Below, piece after piece: positions 59,210-64,000 of a DNA stretch of 64,000 nt. The translations under genes and the position numbers were made by a program. Position 1 is the stretch's first letter, and the number at the start of each line of letters is the position of its first letter. Origin of the DNA: Microbacteriaceae bacterium VKM Ac-2855 (GTDB taxonomy: Bacteria; Actinomycetota; Actinomycetes; Actinomycetales; Microbacteriaceae); NCBI GenBank assembly GCA_013204985.1, contig JABMLG010000003.1, forward strand, positions 1 through 64,000, read 5' to 3'. The notes beneath the pieces were generated by a model. It was not told where the DNA came from, did no database searches, and worked only from the letters and a program-made list of their open reading frames with translations.

Positions 59210-60063
59210 GTTCCCTCGTTCAGTCGCACTCCGCCCGCACCAAGCTCTGGCGCTACGGCGGCGGCTCGCTCGCCATCCTCGCGTCGGTGGTGGTGTTCAT
59301 CATCCCGTTCGCGTTCATCGTGCTGCAGGCGCTGAAGAACCAGCAGGAATCCTCGCTGCTGAACTTCGACTGGCCGACGCAGTTCGCGTTCTTCGAGAAC
59401 CTCGGCACCGTGATCGCGAACCGCGACTTCCTGCTGCTGAAAGCCTTCGTGAACAGCGCCGTGCTCACGATCGCCGCGGTGACGATCATGGTCGTGCTCT
59501 CGGCGATGGTGGGCTACGTGCTGCAACGGCGCCAGTCGAGGTGGAATCCGCTCGTGAACGGCCTCGTCCTCGCCGGGCTGATCATCCCGCCCGCGGTCGT
59601 GCCGACGATCTGGGTGCTGCAGGGGCTCGGGCTCTTCAAGACACTCCCCGGCCTGATCTTCATCCACGTCGCCTTCGGGCTCTCCTTCTGCATCCTCTTG
59701 TTCCGCGCGTTCGTGGCGACGATCCCGAAGGAACTCGATGAGGCGGCGACGATCGACGGCGCCGGACCCATCCGGCTGTTCTTCCGCGTCATCCTGCCGC
59801 TGCTCAAATCGGTCATCGTGACGGTGGTCGTGGTGCAGGCCGTGTTCGTCTTCAACGACTTCACCTACGCGCTGTACTTCCTGCCCGGCGACGCGAACGC
59901 AACGGTGCAACTGACGCTCTACAACTTCTCGTCGCAGTCGGTCAGTTCGTGGAACCTGCTCTTCACCGACGTGCTGCTGATCACCATCCCGCCGCTGATC
60001 ATGTACATCTTCTTCAACCGCCAGATCGTGGAGGGCATGACCTCCGGCGCCGTGAAGGGATGA
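59206..60063 (+). CDS. Sugar ABC transporter permease, MalG type
   Basis: The 285-residue permease has six helices (GSLAILASVVVFIIPFAFIV first) and the EAA loop ELDEAATIDGAGPIRLFFRV then ILPLLK. GTG 59206 overlaps the previous stop; its own stop overlaps the next gene as ATGA. It completes the transmembrane channel for the sugar. Confidence 0.93.
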   Translation: MSSLVQSHSARTKLWRYGGGSLAILASVVVFIIPFAFIVLQALKNQQESSLLNFDWPTQFAFFENLGTVIANRDFLLLKAFVNSAVLTIAAVTIMVVLSAMVGYVLQRRQSRWNPLVNGLVLAGLIIPPAVVPTIWVLQGLGLFKTLPGLIFIHVAFGLSFCILLFRAFVATIPKELDEAATIDGAGPIRLFFRVILPLLKSVIVTVVVVQAVFVFNDFTYALYFLPGDANATVQLTLYNFSSQSVSSWNLLFTDVLLITIPPLIMYIFFNRQIVEGMTSGAVKG

Positions 60064-61919
60064 TCCCGCGCGACGCGGAGGCGATCCGGGCCGCGGCTGC
60101 AGTGTCCAGCCCGGATCCGTTCCCTCCGGGAGCATCGAGGCGCGACGTCGGCTGGCTCTACGCGCCCGGCGACTACGAACTGGGAGTACTGCATCGGCTC
60201 GTGCGCGACGGCTTCGCCGCGAATCGCTTCGTGCACTACGCGGACAACCACGCGGCGCCGTCGCCGACGGTCGTGTTCCGGCATCGGGACGGCGACTCGC
60301 GCCTCGTATCGGTGCCCGAGGGCGAGGCGGCGGCGCTGCGGGTGCCGGACGGGACGGAGGCGGGGGACTGGTCGATCGTCGGCTCCGGAGCATCCGCTGG
60401 GATTCGGTGGGGCGGCGACGAAGCACCGCACCGCCTCGACGAACCGATGGAATCGGTCGAGCTCGCACCTCACTCGACCCCCGGCGTGTTCACGGCGCCC
60501 GCCACCGTGCTCGGTCGCCCCGTCTTCCGAGCGGACGGCACGCCGCGGATCGTCAGCGGCGAGTCGCTCGCGGAGGCTCTGGCCGACGGGGTGGCGGAGA
60601 CGCGCCACGAGCTCGTCGCGCGTGCGGACGGCCGGTGGACGACCCGGCATCGGCTCGGCTTCCGCTACCTGCGGGTCATCGGGGCGGAGGTCGACGCGGT
60701 CACGGTCGAGGCCTCCATCCGTCCGATCGGCGACGCGGGTGCGTTCGTGTGCTCGGATGACCTGCTCAACCGCATCTGGGGCGTCTCGGCCTACACGATC
60801 CGGCTCTGCTTGCAGGGTCTCGTGCTCGACGGTGTCAAACGCGACCGGATGCCGTGGATCGGCGACCAGGCGCTGAACACCATCTCGAACGCCTATTCCG
60901 CGGGCGACGGCGGGATCGTCCGCGACGGGCTGGTGGCCCTCGGCCGCGTCCGGCACGGCTACGTGAACGGGATCGCGGACTACTCGCTGTGGTGGCTGAT
61001 CGACCAGGAGCTCTACCAACGCTACTTCGGCGACCATGCACACCTCGCGAGCGAGGCGGCGCTGATCGATGCGTTCGTCTCGCGGCTCGCCGACGAGTGC
61101 GGCGAGGACGGTGTGCTCCGGCCCGGTCAAGCGGGTTTCGCGGGAATCAGCGGGGCGGTGCTGATCGACTGGGGCGTGCGCGTCGAGGCCGGTCGGGATC
61201 TCACGGCGCTGCAAGTGTTGTGGCGGTGGGCGCTGCAGTGCGCGGCATCGTTACTCGCTCGCGTCGAGCATCCGGGTGCGGGCCGGTGGGCGGCGCTCGC
61301 CGAGACGCTGGCTCGGACCCTGCGCGAGCGTGCCTGGGATCCCGCGGCAGGCGCGTGGCGGGAGTACCTCGATCCGTCGCCGACCGGCACCGCGTATCCG
61401 AACTTCCTCGCGGTGCTGAGCGGGATGGATGTCGGACCCGGCGTCGTCGCCGCCGTACGCGAGGGCCGGGTCGGCACCCCGTTCATGACGGCGTTCTCGT
61501 TGCGGGCGCTGGCACAGCTGGGCGAGAGCGGTGAGGCGATGCGCCGCGTGCGGCGGCTGTGGGGGCCGATCCTCGAGGCCGGGGCGACGACCTTCTGGGA
61601 GGAGTTCACCCGCGGAGGCGAGAGCCCGTATGCGATGTACGGTCGCCCGTTCGGCAAGAGTCTCGCGCACGCCTGGGGTGCCGGGCCGGCGGCGCTGCTG
61701 CCCGAATTGGTGCTCGGGGTGCGCCCCGAGGCCGATGGCTGGGCGGCGTTCTCGGTCGCGCCCGAACTCGGCGACCTCTCCTGGGCGTCCGCGGTTGTGT
61801 CGACCCCGTACGGCTCGATCGTCGTCGTGGCGGAGGACGGGCGCGTCACGGTGGACGTACCGGCGGGCACGCGGCTGCTGCATCCGCCGACCGAGGGTCC
61901 GGCGCGCGTGAGCTGGTAA
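60060..61919 (+). CDS. GH78-like six-hairpin glycosidase
   Basis: The 619-residue protein resembles alpha-L-rhamnosidases: an N-terminal beta part, then DGVKRDRMPWIGD near residue 260 (compare DCPxRDERxGWxGD in the GH78 enzyme at 53174), DYSLWWLIDQELYQRYFGD, and GATTFWEEFTRGGESPYAMY near the C-terminus. No signal peptide is seen, so it is intracellular. It is coupled to the permease gene by ATGA and would hydrolyse the imported sugar. Exact linkage is unknown. Confidence 0.82.
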   Translation: MIPRDAEAIRAAAAVSSPDPFPPGASRRDVGWLYAPGDYELGVLHRLVRDGFAANRFVHYADNHAAPSPTVVFRHRDGDSRLVSVPEGEAAALRVPDGTEAGDWSIVGSGASAGIRWGGDEAPHRLDEPMESVELAPHSTPGVFTAPATVLGRPVFRADGTPRIVSGESLAEALADGVAETRHELVARADGRWTTRHRLGFRYLRVIGAEVDAVTVEASIRPIGDAGAFVCSDDLLNRIWGVSAYTIRLCLQGLVLDGVKRDRMPWIGDQALNTISNAYSAGDGGIVRDGLVALGRVRHGYVNGIADYSLWWLIDQELYQRYFGDHAHLASEAALIDAFVSRLADECGEDGVLRPGQAGFAGISGAVLIDWGVRVEAGRDLTALQVLWRWALQCAASLLARVEHPGAGRWAALAETLARTLRERAWDPAAGAWREYLDPSPTGTAYPNFLAVLSGMDVGPGVVAAVREGRVGTPFMTAFSLRALAQLGESGEAMRRVRRLWGPILEAGATTFWEEFTRGGESPYAMYGRPFGKSLAHAWGAGPAALLPELVLGVRPEADGWAAFSVAPELGDLSWASAVVSTPYGSIVVVAEDGRVTVDVPAGTRLLHPPTEGPARVSW

Positions 61920-61953
61920 TCGCTCCTGCACTGTGCTCCTGCGCTGTCGTCCT

Positions 61954-62015
61954 GCGCTGTCGTTTTGGCCACGCGCGCGTGATTTGCCACCCGCGCGCGG
62001 CGAAAACGACAGCGC
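61954..62015. repeat. 62-bp palindromic repeat, copy 3
   Basis: The ends gcgctgtcgtttt and aaaacgacagcgc pair perfectly, with an inner ccacgcgcgcg / cgcgcgcgg region. It lies between the convergent glycosidase and pyridoxal kinase genes, the ideal place for a two-way terminator. Two partial gcgctgtcgt copies occur just before it (61941). Confidence 0.9.
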
Positions 62016-62034
62016 GGCGCAAGGGGGAGCCGAG

Positions 62035-62895
62035 TCAGCGCACCTGCTGGGCCGTGAACTGCATCCGCGGGTGGGCGTAGAACTCCTGCGCCTCGATGAG
62101 CTGCAGTTCGCGTTCGCCCGAGCGGTGCGTCAGATCGATCAGGTCGAAAACGCTGGAGGCGGTCCGCTCCAGCGCCACCGCGGCCTCCCCGGTCTCGCGG
62201 TAGTGCGCGGCGAAGAGCGCCGCGGTCACGTCGCCCGAGCCGTTCGCCTTGAACGGCAGGTACGGCGTGCGCACGATCCAGCCGCCGGCGTCGTCGACCG
62301 CGAGCATCTCGATGCTGTCCGGATCGCGGTCGGGCCGCTCGACGCTCGTCACGAGAACGGTCGAGGGGCCCATCGCCCGAGCGAGATCGACGGATGCGAG
62401 GGTCGACTCGAGCGTCGACGGTTCGGTGCCGGTGAGGTAGCCGAGCTCGAACTGGTTGGGGGTGATGATGTCGGCGACGGGCACGACCCGATCGCGCAGC
62501 AGCTCGGGGATCTCCGGCGCGACGAAGCAGCCGGACTTGGCGTTGCCCATCACGGGGTCGCAGGCGTAGAGAGCCGTCGGGTTCGCGGCCTTGACCCGCT
62601 GCACGGCGTCGATGATCACGTCACCGATGCCCGTACCGCCCTGATAGCCCGAGAGCACGACGTCGATCTGCGGCAGAACGCCGCGCTCCTCGATGCCGAG
62701 GATGACGTCGTGCACCTCCTCGGGCGAGATGAGTGAACCCCGCCAGGCGCCGTAGCCGGTGTGATTCGAGAAGTTCACCGTGTGCACGGGCAGCACCTCG
62801 GCGCCGATGCGCTGCAAGGGGAAGACGGCCGCGGAGTTTCCGACATGACCGTAGGCGACGGCCGACTGGATGGAGAGGATCTTCACGATGTCCAT
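62035..62895 (-). CDS. pdxY: Pyridoxal kinase PdxY
   Basis: The 286-residue ribokinase-fold enzyme phosphorylates pyridoxal for PLP salvage. Family motifs: [20 protein letters not shown] at the start, [42 protein letters not shown] and [18 protein letters not shown] with the catalytic aspartate. It is a single gene, convergent with the glycosidase. Confidence 0.95.
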   Translation of the reverse strand: MDIVKILSIQSAVAYGHVGNSAAVFPLQRIGAEVLPVHTVNFSNHTGYGAWRGSLISPEEVHDVILGIEERGVLPQIDVVLSGYQGGTGIGDVIIDAVQRVKAANPTALYACDPVMGNAKSGCFVAPEIPELLRDRVVPVADIITPNQFELGYLTGTEPSTLESTLASVDLARAMGPSTVLVTSVERPDRDPDSIEMLAVDDAGGWIVRTPYLPFKANGSGDVTAALFAAHYRETGEAAVALERTASSVFDLIDLTHRSGERELQLIEAQEFYAHPRMQFTAQQVR

Positions 62896-62949
62896 GATCC
62901 TCCATCCGTCGGCCGCCGCCCAGCGGTGCCCGGGCGGCTTGTGCGCGGG

Positions 62950-63854
<905 letters not shown>

Positions 63855-63881
63855 AGCGCAAGGGGATGAGGTGACGAGCGG

Positions 63882-64000
63882 ATGACCGATTCGCGGACGG
63901 AGCACGAACGCATCGTCGAGGTGGCGGATCGCCTGTTCTACGGTCGCGGGATCCAGGCGGTGGGTATGGACGCGGTGCGGACCGCCGCGGGTGTGCCGCT
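63882..64000 (+). CDS. TetR family regulator, N-terminus only
   Basis: The frame starts MTDSRTEHERIVEVADRLFY, then GIQAVGMDAVRTAAGVP, the first helices of a TetR DNA-binding domain, and runs off the right edge. It is divergent from the hydrolase, its probable target. There is no strong ribosome site before ATG 63882. Confidence 0.8.
   Translation, partial: MTDSRTEHERIVEVADRLFYGRGIQAVGMDAVRTAAGVP

Overview
The window comes from a high-GC actinomycete, most likely a Microbacteriaceae species close to Microbacterium. This is an inference from base composition, GTG starts, four copies of a short protein family (DUF7882-like) known mainly from Microbacteriaceae, a DUF222-HNH protein, and the usual actinobacterial mix of ECF sigma factors, LacI and MerR regulators. 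No rRNA, tRNA or CRISPR array was found.

Region 1 (1-13008) is an accessory locus. It encodes a type VII secretion apparatus of the T7SSb kind usually associated with Firmicutes: EssB (YukC-like) and a 1492-residue EssC ATPase, two DUF4176 proteins, two small helical partner proteins, and an LXG-type toxin whose C-terminus looks like a PD-(D/E)xK nuclease, followed by a probable immunity gene. An ISL3-family element enters from the left edge; its end at position 364 abuts essB and appears to have removed the EssB N-terminus. A decayed end of a related element lies at 10311. Downstream is a graveyard of toxin/immunity cassettes: a possible toxin-tip end, a small gene coupled to a gene broken by one TGA, a decayed copy of the LXG toxin middle, and a membrane protein that may be an orphan immunity gene.

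Region 2 (13387-25021) is mixed chromosomal content: an SdhA/FrdA-type flavoprotein divergent from a LysR regulator, a membrane protein with a tandem-repeat N-terminus, a ProX-like remnant, VOC proteins, a DUF2256 zinc ribbon, a DUF222-HNH protein, a tautomerase fragment coupled to a Gfo/Idh/MocA oxidoreductase, a DUF7882 gene and an AraC regulator.

Region 3 (24530-49945) holds a MarR/hypothetical/DUF7882 operon divergent from a Ser/Thr kinase with three matching operator-like sites between them. It also carries two MFS exporters, two ECF sigma factors, msrA-msrB, a UDG-family protein, SDR/MerR/HEAT genes, a Fic protein behind two perfect palindromes, a zinc alcohol dehydrogenase, an epimerase-like reductase, an ABC exporter, a secreted SLH-anchored metzincin protease and two more DUF7882 genes.

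Region 4 (50123-61919) is a sugar-catabolic island, probably for rhamnosides. It has a Gfo/Idh/MocA dehydrogenase, a Dabb protein, two LacI regulators, a GH78 rhamnosidase, a binding protein with two permeases (no ATPase in the window) and a second GH78-like enzyme. Region 5 (62035-64000) has pdxY, an alpha/beta hydrolase and the start of a TetR regulator behind two palindromic operators. A 62-bp palindromic repeat occurs three times (17862, 21072, 61954).
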